From positions 6,076,001-6,140,000 of the forward strand of contig OX387198.1 in assembly GCA_947561715.1 (NCBI GenBank): a stretch of 64,000 nt of DNA, written 5' to 3'. This DNA comes from Ascidia mentula. Lineage: Eukaryota; Chordata; Ascidiacea; Phlebobranchia; Ascidiidae. Shown in pieces: positions 31,846 through 44,282 of the stretch (position 1 is its first letter; each line of letters starts with the position of its first letter). The notes under the pieces were generated by a model. The model was not told where the DNA came from. It saw nothing but the letters and a program-made list of their open reading frames with translations, and ran no database searches. The position numbers and the translations under genes are program-made.

Positions 31846-34800
31846 ATGTTCATTGAGTTTGTGTCTGTTTTGCTCATTTTAGAAAATGTGGGGATGTCAA
31901 TGATGGCAACAAACGGTAAGCCTTAAAGGCAATAAAAGTCGATGAAAAGGACCAACAAGACATTGCGTTTATCTGTGTTTAGATTGCGGCCTCATATCAT
32001 CATCATTAAATGACACCATATTAACCTTGTCCGATGAACTTGTTGATGCAAATACTGCACAAGAGAAATGTTCGTTACTTGGTGGAAATCTAACCATGAC
32101 CGATGACCAAAATATCAACGAGTTGTTAGTTGAATTAATAACAGATAAATATACAACAGGTATAATCTGCGAGTGATCTTAGACGAAACACCATCACTGT
32201 AACGTGCTTTTTCTGCGGATCGGCGGCGCTACACGCCACACAGCAGTTTTTTGACCTTTAGCCCAAACGCGTCCCATCCAATCTTCTAGGTAGCATTAGT
32301 AATCCAGTAAACTTTTCAATTGTTGCAAAGCAGTCAACAAACTATTTCGCGTTTTGCAACTAAAACCTTATTCAAATAGAATGAGTATTATTATACGTAC
32401 CACAATAACTGGCAACACAACTAGCAATGAAAAACATAACCATGCGGTCTGCACGCGCACGTCTACTGCGCAGCCTTTGTTACATAATAACGAGAGTTGT
32501 GCCTAACATCGAAAACATAACGTGAAAGAATTAACGAAATTGGGTTTGGGAATCTACAATCACCTAACAGTTAATTGTCGAAAGGTTTAACAAGAGTTTG
32601 GACATTCTACGACTTGGTGGACGGGGAAAGGTTTAGATTTCAAAAAACTCAGAACGAGGTTGATTACTGGAAAAGTGCGAAACAACTTGGAGTTCTCTGG
32701 TACCTCGATTTATCTACAAGGTAAATATCATAGTAACACAACTTTGCGCAAAACTTTCTTCCGTGTAATAATTTGTGTTTTTAGCAATACATCAATGAAT
32801 CCAATGGAAGTTTTTTTCTGTGAAGCACCTGAATGGACAAGAAAAAAATGGACAGTTAGATTTGGCAACAATTGCGAGAAAAATATTCCAACGTGGAATG
32901 GTAAGTAAATACGTGAGCTATATCTACTTCCATTTAATAATATTTTTATGTATGAATTATAGTCAGCATACACTTTAAAATGATTTTTGTCGGTATAGGA
33001 TGGCGATTGAGGTTTTCTTTGTTTGCATCCGAAAAACCACAAGCCGGGTTCAAGCAAATACATATATACCGGACTAAATCTCTTGACTACTTCATGATAA
33101 GAAACGTCAAAAGACCATATCGTACATTTGTTGTTTACATTGATTCTGCATATATCCCAGGTAACGATTTGTTTTATTTTTACGAGATATCCAAATTTGT
33201 TTTCAATCATACATTGTTTACTAATCCAAGACATCAATGTTATGATCGGTGTTCGTTTCAATTCTCAACTTGGTGGTTGGTTTTGGAGCAACGGATCTCC
33301 TGCAAACTATTCTGTTTCCAACGTTACATCCTGCCAGCAAGGGGCGCTCCATTATGGAGATGGTTGGGAGAAATCGAGTGTTGATTGTGTTGGACAACCA
33401 GCTTACTACGCCTGTCAAATTAAACGTAAGTATGACGGCGATGCTACTATGTAGAAAGCAACCAATGTCGGTGAAATTTGAAAATATTTTGTTAAGTTTT
33501 TTCGTTGTCTTAAATTTTGGCGTAGTGTTACGTTGATGTATCGTCAATTTATATTGTTTTAATTCATTGCACCTGTGTTTGCAGTTATTGCTACTGTGGA
33601 AAAATATCGGTGCAACTCATCCATTGTTGCTATAAAATGGACTGGACTGGGTGAATTTATTAAGAATCTAAGTCTTTCGGCTCGGGTAAGTTAAATCGTT
33701 AAATGTGTTTTATACAGCCAAGCAAACTATGCATTCGGATTTTATTTCTTCTTTTCTTCCAGGTGGAGGTCAGCTTGGTTGAATCGCAAAAGACTCTTCT
33801 CTTGCCTTATGCGAATCTATCGGTTCAGATTGAAAACTTAAACATGTCAACGAACTACAGTATAAAAGTTAGTATTTTCTCTTATATTCTATGTATTCCC
33901 ATCGGTAAAAGAAGAACAATATGATGAAACTAAGACAGATTTTTGTAGCAGAATCACAAACATCTTAAAAAGTATTATGATAGGGCTTCAACGATGTCAT
34001 TAACAGGTATCAGCGTTTCTTTCTGGTTGCACAAATTCTTATGTTTCTACATCTCTGGCGGTGTCGACTTCCGGGATTCCCCCAGAAAGCTGCTTTCAGC
34101 ACGGTAACAAAATGCTTACGTGATTTAATGTGTTGATTGACCATTAACTGTGCCCGACAGAAAGTAACAACGCTACTATCAACAACAACAACACGGTCCT
34201 GATACTTTGTATCATTATGGTGATTTTTACGGTAGTGCCAGCAATGTGTATCGGATTATGGTATAAACGAAGGTAAAGTCATAAATACTTGAAAAAGGAA
34301 ACTTGTAATCCTTGGGCATCTGAAGCTTTTCGGTTCACCGAAAAAGCGCGTTTAATATTTTGTCAACACAAATGCAAGCCTCTATTATGTTTGCAGAAAA
34401 TCAAACCAAAGCAAACCTGAAGCAAACGAATTTACACCTTCTCCCACAGCGCATTGTGGGGGTGAAGGTAATGTTGGTGTTTTGCCGATTATCTTGAGTT
34501 GATAACATTGATCAGTTGTGCACATTTGTGTGTAGACGTTCCTGCCCTTTTCAGATATACACTTTAGCTTATTGGAAACATAAATATGACGAATGGTGCA
34601 GCTTTTACTAACACCGCAAATTATTACACGCACACAAACGTTAAATAAAAGCAAAAATAACCTAAAATACTTTCTTGCGGCTTAGATGCAGTTCAGCCAA
34701 ATGGAGTTTACCAAAATTTGTCGGTTGACGCACATACACCCAAAAACAACAATCAGAAAAAACTATTCAAAGTTTACGAGACCAACATTGCAGCGGATTT

Positions 34801-37800
34801 TCATTTGTTTAACGAAGAGTTTAGGGTGGGTTATAGTTTTCCAAAACTGTTTTTGTAACAGGAAAATCAATAGGGAACACAAGAAGAATCTAGCGTCTCT
34901 ATCTAATGATATGCCTTAGATAATCTTCAAGCTTTAAATAGTTTTAAGGTTTTTATCTCATAGAGGCTTCTCTACTCGCACAGGAAACTGAGTAATGCGT
35001 GGGTTTCACCAATCAGGCCTTTCATTGCCTTCAATCCTTAGCTGCACAGTTTAAGAATAGGATAAGTTTGTTTTGACAATTACTGGATGCCTCATGCAGT
35101 TCATTCTCCACGGGTTTATGTAAAATCAACAGGTTCTCATTGCAGGTACTTCACAAACAAAGCAAAGAGAGTCAACAACCTTTTGCGGTTTCACAACTTC
35201 CCGAGAACGCCACGCGAAACCGATACAAAAATATTTACCCGTGTAAGACATAAATGACTCAAAACAGCAAATTTCCAGTTTTTATCCATTGCTTTGACAG
35301 ACGACCATGCCCGAGTAATACTGGTGGGAAAAGAGGACAACGATTACATTAACGCTGCTTATATACCGGGTTACAGCAACAAGAAGAAGTTCATCGCTAC
35401 CCAAGGCCCTAAGCAGGAGACGATCAATGATTTCTGGCTGATGGTTTGGCAAGAAAACTCATCAATAATTGTGATGCTCACTGGTCTTATGGAAAAGGGA
35501 AAGGTTGGTCATTTCGTCAGATGTGCGTTGAACTAGATATGCAGAGAAATCTAAATATGCGCATAAAAGTGCACAGCTTGGAATAGGGAATACTAATCGG
35601 GGAAATTGCCAGCAGAATATTTGTAGGTTGCCATCAGTACAACGAAATAATAAATTCTTGCCACAAACACCTGCAAAAAATAAGTGTAATAAGATATTGG
35701 TTTTGACGAGCATTTGTGTACATAAACTAGTTCGTCGACACTAAAACCGACCTACAAATCATATCCATCTCATGCCATGCATAGACGTGTAGTAATATAT
35801 GAAGCGCTCACTATGGGCGTGGGCACGGGTTGCAAAAACAACCACAGTATCACATGTTGTTCCACCAACTGGGTATCGACGTCATAATAACAGCACATCA
35901 CTGTATGTTGACTGGGAAACCGGGACAAACCATTAAACCACGACTTCGGAAAGAACTTAAACACGACAATCAAAAAATGTAAAACCATGCCGTATCTGTG
36001 ATGATGAAAATACATTCCAAAACACCTTAATTATCAACTTAAGAAACTTAATTGTCAACAATATCACTCTAGACCAGTGGTTCCCAACCTTTTGTGGTTG
36101 GTGACCCCCTATATTGAGTTAAACTAAGTTGCGACCCCACCTACCATTTTTTTCCCAAAAGCAATATCAATCAAAGTGCATTTTGCAGTATATCATTTAT
36201 TGGCAATCACTTTGCTCCATAAGACGGCTGACTTGCAACTTCATAGCCAAGTTTGAAATCCGTGGTTGATTATTTGACAACGCTAAAATCTGAAAACTAC
36301 CTCCCAAGTCAAATCTCTGACGTTTCAAACCGGCTTCATGACGTTTGAAGAATTCCTAATCTTTTTTTCACGTGTTGAGGGTGCATGGTGTGTAAATGGC
36401 GGTTTAATTTAGACGGCTTGATTCAGCACTGCACCACGTTGCACAAGACACACGGAGGCTTTTCAGTGCAAGTGCAGATTATGCGGGTAAATCCAAACTT
36501 CAAATATTCTTCAACATATTTACGCTTCTTCTCCATGACCAGAGTTAAAGAAAAACACTGCACCTTGATATCTCACTGGTACTTACAACTGAACGCCCTA
36601 AACTGCTTTTTGATACTTTCATTGTTGATGACAATAATTGCTGTGATGTTTCAAAGGACAATGCCTGTGCACAATGTTAGTGGCACATAGCCTACTGCTT
36701 ATCGTCCCTGACAAGACAAAGCGATAGTAGGCCCAACTAGTTGTAGCCTATGTGTTGTAACAAGTTATAAAAACATCACATATCTCTCGCGACCCACAGA
36801 TAGCCTTCCCGCGACCCCCTTAGGGGTCGCGACCCCCAGGTTGGGAACCACTGCTCTAGACCTACTGAATTTGCCCGACAAACAAACAAATATGCAAAGA
36901 AAGTAAGAAAAGGAAAACAAACAAATATCAAAAATCTTCAATACTAACAAACGATCCATATACTAATTCGGTTTGACCTGCTGATTCATTTCCTTAACCT
37001 ACCATAAATACGTGTTTACAGGCAAAGTGCGAACAATATTGGCCAAGTGTTGGATCACATCTGGAAGTAACAGCTGATTATGGAATTCAAACTGACCAAG
37101 AAGTTCTCTTAGGTGGAATATACATGCGAAAATTTATTTTATGCCAAGGAGAGGTACGGCGCATGTGGATTCATTGTGGGTTTCAGATACATATGGGCTT
37201 GTTTCAGGAAAAACGTATGGTTACCCAACTCCAATACACAACCTGGCCAGACCATGGAGTTCCTGTCACTACAACAAACATGATCTACCTACGTAAGATG
37301 GTGGAAGATTTACACAAGACTTCAGCTCCTATAATTGTTCACTGCAGGTACAGAAAACAGAAGATGAGAATTATCAGTTTTTATCATGACCAGCAAGCGA
37401 ACTGAAAGTCTATTAAATATACATTATAAAAATAAAATAGGTTTTTTTCATTTACCTGTTTGTGTTGTGGATTTTGGCTTTCATACAAAATATGGGTAAA
37501 GTAATGTTGCACCGAACGTGATTCAATCGTCAGGTGTTTTTGTTTTAGTGCTGGTGTTGGTCGGTCTGGAACTTATATTGCCATGGATATTTTGTTCGAT
37601 GAGTTGGACGACAAAGGAACTGTCGACGTCCCGCAGACTGTACTAAGGATGAGGGCAAACAGAACAGATATGATCCAAAACCTGGTACATAACCAATATG
37701 TGATTAAACTTGGGGTGTGATAAATATTTTGCTTTCGATCTACAGAAACAATACATATTCCTGTATAAGTTGTTAGTGGAACGAGAGGGTCTGCAGATGG

Positions 37801-39513
37801 AAACAGACAGAGATGTAATTGAACTTCAGTCAATGACTTCTGATGAAATGTAAGAACCCAAGAAAAATAAATGTTCAACATTTAAGTCGTTAACTCATTG
37901 CACTTTCAGTGCATGCAACTTTTGAGGTAGATGAATCGTATTTTAAGAGCCTTTTTGTTCTTTTTCAGAACAAGAATTCAAGAATCTGAGTACAAAATCT
38001 TGTCCGACTGGCGATACGGAAAGGAGTGGCTTGAAGGAAACCTGAAGTTAACCACTTGTATGATTACGTTTATTTCATGCCTCTGTTCTTCTAGAATTGA
38101 CTACCATTATTCTTACACATAAATATAGATAAAAACACTGCCCTCGGAATTTGGGATAAAGATATTGACGGACTAAGGAGTTTCAATGCATCGTTCATAC
38201 ATGTAATAATATAAGTTGTTGTTTTTGACAAATATTGGCGATAAATATAAAAAATACAAATATGTATGGTCTACTTGCCAGGAAATGGACGCTTCTGAGT
38301 GTTTCATTGCTGCCCAAACCCCACCAAATGACCAGATGGAGTATTTTTGGAAAATGGCTGTACAAAATGGCACGCGTATGTTTGTGGATTTGAACATGGC
38401 AGTGAAGGTATAACCGGTACACAACAAAAAACATTTGGGGATTAAATGACATATTTTGTACTTTTTCTAGGTTTCTCAAGATAAACCTTTACGATATGGC
38501 GACGTTACTCTTACTGTGGAAGAACTTTCGGAAAGTCACTCATATAAATTAGCCACAATTGTGATTACATCTTCATCAAAATCTTTCGTAAGTTTGACAA
38601 AAACAAACTAAAAGGTAGATTGTATTTAATGATGAAGAAAATTTTATGCAATGCCTTTGCAAAATGCCACATTTTTAATGTTTAAAAGTCTTGTCAAAAT
38701 ATGAAGTGAATATCATTGTAAAATATAGTTTAAAACACCTAAAGGTTTTTACCCCTTGCGTTCAGACTGACACTCTGATGACATTCATACAAGTAAAGGG
38801 ATGGAGTGAAGTTAAGAAACCACCAAAAGAAGTGGAGTTTGTTGAAGTTATTGAAGCCGTGCAAGAGATGAAGAGAGATAGGAACTGTCGTTGTGTGTTG
38901 GTCATGTGCAGGTAAACATAAACCTAAATATTTACGAATATATCAATAAAACCTTAGGCCTAAAACAAATAAAAAAAAAGCCTGTAACCGTTATTGTAGC
39001 CATGGGGAAAGACCCATATCCCCTTTCAAAGTTTCAGAAAAACATTCGAACCTCGCCAAAATGTCACGCTGACTGCGCTACTAGCCATAACGCATAACTT
39101 CTTTGTCTCTTTAAATTTGCGGTGTAGTCATTTAAGTATTTTATGTTTTCGTATAGAAATTTGATGGTGCTGCACAAAGTTTTTCAGAGTACAGTAAACA
39201 AATCTTTACACACTATTACATTTATATTGTTGCAGCAATGGCAGAACGAGGACTGGTACTTTTATTGCTCTGACAAGATTACTTGATCGTCTGAAGACTC
39301 AGCAAAGGGTGGACGTTTTCCGAACTGTGAAAGATTTACGAGACATGAGACCAAACATGCTGGATGAGGAAGTAATTACGTTTTAACTACTTCCTCATAT
39401 ACCGCTGTTAAACTTTATTGCATGACTTTTATTTTAAGGTGCTCTACAAGTATTGCTACCCTGTGGTTTTGAAATACTTGGATGATTTCAGCACATACTC
39501 CAACTGCAAATGA
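31846..39513 (+). CDS. P2: lectin-like/FN3 receptor protein tyrosine phosphatase
   Basis: Same 25-exon plan as P1, roughly 1000 residues, with no internal stop in any exon I traced. Signal peptide [16 protein letters not shown]; type II head (exon 5 [18 protein letters not shown]); exon 6 about 33231-33425; FN3 exons near 33585, 33764 and 34008, of the P-gene type; short stalk [10 protein letters not shown] and transmembrane exon 34161-34272. PTP D1 runs from about 34687, with [32 protein letters not shown], and [11 protein letters not shown] across the 37.35/37.55 kb exons. D2 is degenerate and ends YSNCK. Compared with P1 the head is of the other type while FN3 and PTP are nearly identical, so the gene is a mosaic. 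Intron 2 carries an LTR-like insertion and the intron between D1 exons 14 and 15 a hAT element. Neither disturbs the exons. Confidence 0.8.
32198..32558. mobile_element. LTR-like insertion (possible solo LTR) in P2 intron 2
   Basis: A 361-base insertion relative to the matching intron of R4. It starts TGTAAC, ends CTACA and is flanked by a perfect 5-base duplication ATCAC (32193-32197 and 32559-32563). TG...CA ends with 5-base target duplications fit an LTR retrotransposon reduced to a single LTR. No internal genes are present. The intact target duplication suggests a fairly recent insertion, after R4 and P2 diverged. Family not identified; a small DNA element remains possible. Confidence 0.5.
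36075..36853. mobile_element. Non-autonomous hAT element in P2 intron
   Basis: A 779-base insertion with inverted ends CAGTGGTTCCCAACC / GGTTGGGAACCACTG and a perfect 8-base target duplication CTCTAGAC (36067-36074 and 36854-36861). The duplication fits the nTCTAGAn preference of hAT transposons. The matching introns of P1 (about 18980) and P3 (about 60510) are uninterrupted at this site, and P3 still shows one copy of the target. No transposase domain is recognisable inside; the longest open frame (36385-36690) is not convincing. It inserted after the P genes duplicated. Confidence 0.92.
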
Positions 39514-40006
39514 CGAACTTTCAGTTGTCAATACCTTGATATCTTTTGTGTCATTACTAATCAATCATTTTCGATGTAATTTTCTGTTTTTTTATTTTTT
39601 ATTTTGTGATTATGCGCAAATTTGAGTTGTTTTGTTCACGGTAATTTATAACGTTCTCTTTTAACTCTTATTTTGCTCATTTCCATGCAAAATTATACAG
39701 AAACAAATCTTTTGTAAAAAGGGTTGTCCATATGATTTTTGGCGAAAATCTTCATCGAAAAATATCTCAGTCTTTAAAAGTATCTTCATCTTGCGTATTT
39801 ACTTATAAATACAGTCGTTCAAGAGTTAGATTAATATTTGAACCAGAAACAGGGGAAGTGGTTCATTCAAACATTTTTTGATGCAAAATGCGTTGCGTAG
39901 AAGCAGAAAAAATGTCACAGCATTTAGTAGTTATGCTCGGTATGAAGAAACAGGTACAGATGCATGACGCATGAAACAGACAGAAACGTTATAACATTTT
40001 AATACC
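39514..40006. other. Spacer P2 to L1
   Basis: The first part is the P-type 3' flank. The last part (about 39940-40006) matches the region just before L2 (about 44210-44282), probably the L-gene promoter-proximal segment. No other feature is seen. Confidence 0.4.
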
Positions 40007-42010
40007 ATGATAAGTGACGTCAAGACTTTTGTATTTTGTTTGGAAATTGTATGGTTTTTGCAAGCATCAACAGGTACGACTTATGGCAATAAGTGCACAT
40101 ATGTTTGAAAAATGATAATAAACAACAAAGCTAACATTACTTCAGGCTGTAATATTACCTTTGCGTCACTAAATGACAACCTATTAACTTTGTCCGATGA
40201 CCTTGTTAATGCAAACACTGCACACAAAAAAATGTACGTTGCTTGGTGGAAATCTAGCCTTGATAGATGACCAGAATATCAAAGAGTCACTAATCCAAAT
40301 AATGACAAATAAATATATAACAGGTACGATTTGGGGCTTTTAGATTAAACATTATTAATACATGCGAGAAACTAACAATGAAAATGTTCAAGGTTTAACA
40401 CCAGTTTGGATTTTCTATGACTTTGTGAATGGTGAAAGGTTTAGATTTCAAATGAATCAGACAGAAGTCAGTTACTGGAAAAGTGCAAAGCAACTTGGAG
40501 TTCTCTGGTACGTCGATTTCTATACAAGGTAAATGCCACAGCTGCAATTGTGTACAAGTTCCTCCCGTGCAAAAATTTGTGTCCTTCAGCAAACCGCAGC
40601 AATGTTGTTTGCAAATATAAATGAAACATTAATATTTGACTTTTATGCCTTTTTGGCCTACATCTCTATATGTTGACAATGAACCTCATATAATCTGTGG
40701 AAAGGTAAAAATTTACTTGGCAACTTAGGTATCTGCTTTGCTTTCTGGCTGCGTGCAAGCAAACACCACAACCTCGGTGTCTAGTCCTCCACCGACAAAG
40801 AACAGTGAAGGTTAGTTGGTTTTGGTGAATTTTAGTTATTTTAAACCGGTTTGGCATTAAAAGTGTTACCAACAAAACAGTATGTAAATGATTTCAATAT
40901 AATTTGTCGATTTTTGACGTTATTCACTGTTGCAACTTATGAGCTCTCACCAGTGCAGCTGGTAACTGAGGCCTATACGAACCTGATGAGTCGAGGCATT
41001 CATTTGCCTTACAAATACGTTTTAGTTCTGCAAAGTTTAAAATTTGTTCGTCTGTATTCCAATCACCACCGCATTTCATGTTCTATTTTGTCTGGTAGAT
41101 TTGTTGTTCACTAAAATAAAAAGATAAAACGTGTGTTTAGAAATCTACACTTGTTCCACAAAGTTTTCGAACTTAAAGCATGCTATAACCACTCTGCTTT
41201 GTCCTGCGAACTGTTGGAGGCAGAAATCATCATTGTGTGGCAACAGAGTGTATTCGAATGGACCAGTTTGCTTGGCTGCCATACAAGATCAGTGGATCGA
41301 CAGTACGTATATCATGTGACATTTTCTTCAAAATACATTGGCCTGGACAAAGAAATCTTCAATGCCATTTAATCAGGGGTATTTTAATTCAAGTCATGAC
41401 GAATAGAAATGACGACTTTCACCTCATTTGTCATCTTTCGCAGACGGTGGTGGACCCGTGACGGTTCACAGGAGTGATGATAGTGCGGATAATCGATACA
41501 TTGGCGGAAGCAGAAATGGCGTCACCAGCAATACATGCAGAAAAGCGGGGAGCTCGTACTCGTTTGAAAGTAAACATTGCTAATGTTGCATCACATGAAT
41601 TATATACTTATTACGAGGAGCGAATACATTTTGTGTTGCTTAAAGACTATGTTTTGAGCATTAAATCCAATTACACTTTCCAGTGTCGTGTTCAGTGAAA
41701 GGTGATTCGGCCACAGACATAACACAAGTCTTTTGTCCATATGGATGTGGAAAGGAACCTGTTAACGGAACTGGAACCTACAGCATCAAGTCATCGGTGT
41801 GTAGCGCTGCCATACACGCCGGGAAACTAACAGGTTTAACGTAGATAATAATGTCAGTGTTTGTTTGTGAAATGTAGGATCTTTTTTGCAGGAAATGGGG
41901 GTGAAGTGAGATTTTATGCAGCTCCAGGGCAAAAAAACTATGTTGGATCCACAAAAAACGGTGTGAAGAGTCTTGCAAGTGGGTTTGCCACTTCATCGTT
42001 TCAATTTTAG
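40007..42010 (+). pseudogene. L1: secreted lectin-like/FN3/LCCL protein, deleted and frameshifted
   Basis: Truncated duplicate of L2. It has the signal exon (from 40007), head exon 2 (about 40147, with one extra base in an A-run near 40225 that shifts frame) and exon 3. Exons 4 (mostly) to 8 are missing. The last FN3 exon follows (about 40729-40808), then both LCCL domains in four exons near 41140-41304, 41445-41570, 41691-41840 and 41892-42010. The LCCL exons are open and keep CPANCW, VCLAAIQD, FCPYGCGKEP and VCSAAIHAGK. The head is not translatable in one frame, so I call it a pseudogene. The LCCL part is nearly identical to L2, which implies recent duplication or conversion. Confidence 0.8.
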
Positions 42011-42271
42011 GGTTGATGAAATTTTGCGTCGATGTGCCGGGATTGCAGCGGACATGCATAAGTGTTGTTAGCGCCATTAATGTGTATATCGTTGTACGAC
42101 CATGAACCGTGTTCAAATCCCCTCATGGGAGTGTACGTTAACAAGTAATAGTGAACCAAATATATCCTGCACAAAGTAACCGTCGGCTTATATTCTAATA
42201 TTCCACGTTTTTTTCTAAACACTTCATGGCGCCTGGTAATGTAAGGCTCGTCTGGCAAAAAAGAGAAAGTA

Positions 42272-42467
42272 GTTCGGACGACGTTTCGGTCGTTATTCAA
42301 CTGACATTCATCAGGACAAATGAAGTGCAACGCATAACACGGCGATAAATAGTCAGGAGTTAAAAAGCAAAAAAGGGCGAAAGAAGGACGAAAAGGGGGC
42401 TAAAAGAGTTCGGACGACGTTTCGGTCGTTATTCAACTGACCAACACGGCGATAAATAGTCAGGAGA
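42272..42467. repeat. Direct repeats in the Penelope terminal region
   Basis: TTCGGACGACGTTTCGGTCG and following bases occur at about 42273 and 42409. ACACGGCGATAAATAGTCAG occurs at about 42338 and 42445. This is a partial tandem copy of the element's terminal repeat, common in this family. Confidence 0.7.
42283..42314 (-). ncRNA. Hammerhead-like motif in the Penelope terminal repeat
   Basis: On the - strand the stretch reads CTGATGA ... GAAAC with a possible short GUC/GAC stem between the two core boxes. Penelope-like terminal repeats are known to carry hammerhead ribozyme motifs. Stems I and III are not convincing by eye, so activity is doubtful. Confidence 0.35.
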
Positions 42468-42828
42468 GAAAAAGCAAAAAAGGCGAAAGAAGGACGAAAA
42501 AGCTGAAAGAGCGCGAAAAAGCGTGGAGGCGGGCATAAAGAATTGACAACGCGCACCAACAAGGAACGATACCGGGGTCTAACGCACAGCGCCCAGAGTT
42601 GCTAACATCACGTTTAATCAGGGGGCGTGTCGCGCAGACCGTTTATCAAATTTCGATAAACAGGAAGAAAAAAGGTTTTCCTCTTATCATTCAGGGCAGA
42701 TTCATGTGAATTTATATGCAAAGACTCGATAAACATTCTCTTATATCTGTCATTCTCCCTGTCCAGAATTATTGTATTTTTGAAATTAACTGCGTCTGCG
42801 TGTCCTGTTTCTGCCACATGTTGGGACA

Positions 42829-42996
42829 GTGCCGTCCCTGCAACCTTCTTGGGTTTGCCGACATCCCGTTGATGCTCCTTTAACCGTGTTCGTAATGCGC
42901 GACCCGTCTCACCAATGTACACCTTCTCACACTCTTCACAGGGAATGCGGTATCAACTTGATGTCGGCAAACCCAAGAAGGTTGCAGGGACGGCAC
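42829..42996. repeat. 37-base inverted repeat at the truncated end of the Penelope copy
   Basis: Arms 42829-42865 (starting GTGCCGTCCCTGC) and 42960-42996 are perfect reverse complements enclosing 94 bases. The right arm is an inverted copy of part of the GIY-YIG coding region, as expected from twin-primed or template-switched insertion. Confidence 0.8.
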
Positions 42997-43458
42997 GAAA
43001 ATGTTGCTTCCTTGATAAGAGGAAATACTAACGTTGACAAAAACCACCTTGCTTGTTGCTTGATGTTCTGGTGAAGCTAAAAAGGTATGAAATACGACTA
43101 CAATAAGTTTAGCTACACAGTTACTTTTACTTAATGATCGTTATGATATTTAAAGAAGTGTCAGAAAATTAAATGTCCTGAACCCAAATTAATCTTTTGT
43201 AAAAAGGGATGTCGAAATGATTTTTGGCGTTAAATCTACTTCGGAAAATATCAAGAGGTTTCATCTTGCGTATTAACTGATAATTACAGTCGTTTAAAAC
43301 TCATGAAGTCAGAGTTAGATAAAACTTGAACCGGTAACAGGGGAAGTGGTTTATTCAAACATTTTTTCTGGACTTCCTCTTCTACCTCTCGTCTTGCAGG
43401 TCTCTGCTCGCAACTATAGAAAGTTTCGAGTGGCATGAATTACCATCAGATCACCTAA
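42997..43458. other. Spacer, P-gene 3' flank remnant
   Basis: About 43150-43400 matches the region 3' of P1 (from about 21860) and P3 (from about 63385). A P-type gene therefore once ended just before this place, or the flank was copied. No gene seen. Confidence 0.45.
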
Positions 43459-43647
43459 GTGCGAAAAAATCCTTACAATTTATTTCTGGAAACCCAACAA
43501 AGTGAAAAAAACGCCTACAAATGCCGGTCGGAGGAAAACAAACAGAGCGATGCCGTCAGAACCGAGAAAAATCCTTACGAAGAAATCAACGAGAAAGTGG
43601 TGGTGGACAATGTGTTGTATAGGCCATTCGAGAAAACATCAACCTGA
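43459..43647 (+). CDS. Orphan multi-tyrosine tail-like exon
   Basis: An open stretch of about 62 codons ending in TGA, preceded by an AG (43458-43459) that could act as an acceptor and by an in-frame stop just upstream. It contains three KN[P/A]Y phrases (KNPYNLF, KNAYKC, KNPYEEI) and VLYRPF. NPYEEI resembles the preferred Src-family SH2 target (pYEEI). Composition and repeated tyrosines look like a receptor cytoplasmic tail, but no transmembrane or head exons lie next to it. Upstream is P-gene-type 3' flank, downstream L2. It may be a relic of a fourth tail class or a distal alternative exon. Function is inferred only. Confidence 0.35.
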   Translation: MRKNPYNLFLETQQSEKNAYKCRSEENKQSDAVRTEKNPYEEINEKVVVDNVLYRPFEKTST

Positions 43648-44282
43648 CAATTTCCGAGGAAAGACGCCTCTTCACTTTATATTCATAGTAAAAGGGTTTG
43701 GTGACTCTATGTTCCCTAATGCAAGGGGCCAGCTCGATTCATGACTTCGTGACAAAACGCATTAATACAAAGTACGCTTTATTTGTCATGGACCACTGCA
43801 GTTTCCCGGAAAAGGGTATTAACTTTGGGTCATGACTGACAACACTAATTGCGTCTGTAGCGGAACTGCCTTAACGTAACTTAATATTCCGATACTGACT
43901 GATATTATTCGTTTTTTTTAAGGGTTTTAAGACAAGTATCATTTGCCAAAAAGCAAAAACACCAAGCCATATTGTTTGAAAAGTGTATGATATAAATACT
44001 ATCTAATTTATTGTTACTTTCGCGATGTCCATTAACACACATGATATCGTGGCGTTACACGTGGTGTATGTAGTGGCGATTATAAAACAGAACGTGAAGT
44101 TTCTCACAACCGAAAATGGAAACCCAATGATGGAGCCAAGCTCTGTTTCACAAAGTGAAAATGCGTTTTGTACAAGCATAAAAAACCTCACAGCATTCTA
44201 TAGTTATTTTTGGTGTGAAGAAAACAAACGCAAGAAATTGAAGCGTGAAACAGACAGAGGAGTCAGAACATTTTAATCGACC
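43648..44282. other. Upstream region of L2
   Basis: No gene recognised. The last ~70 bases match the upstream region of L1. An open frame at 44025-44276 has no domain and overlaps the putative promoter, so it is left out. Confidence 0.4.

Larger units (their letters stand above)
42260..42996 (-). mobile_element. Penelope-like retroelement fossil with GIY-YIG domain
   Basis: On the - strand, 42958 to 42614 encodes IPCEECEKVYIGETGRALR followed by TRLKEHQRDV, the typical start of the GIY-YIG endonuclease domain of Penelope-like elements. It ends in RDTPPD. Only this 3' part is present; there is no reverse transcriptase. It is broken and 5' truncated, with an inverted stub at the truncated end. 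Downstream non-coding sequence holds a repeated terminal segment. The same insertion follows L2, so it predates the L1/L2 duplication. Confidence 0.8.

Noticed and set aside
33221-33547. Recurrent - strand open frames opposite exon 6
   Set aside because: They are antisense shadows of the highly conserved exon 6 and recur wherever that exon occurs.
36385-36690. Open frame inside the hAT element as a transposase
   Set aside because: Too short, and no recognisable hAT transposase motif; the element is treated as non-autonomous.
42085-42150. tRNA-like B-box text (GTTCAAATCCCC) after L1
   Set aside because: No matching acceptor, D or anticodon arms, and the copy after L2 is disrupted.
44025-44276. 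Open frame of 83 codons just before L2
   Set aside because: No domain, no paralog, and it overlaps the region that matches the L1 promoter side.
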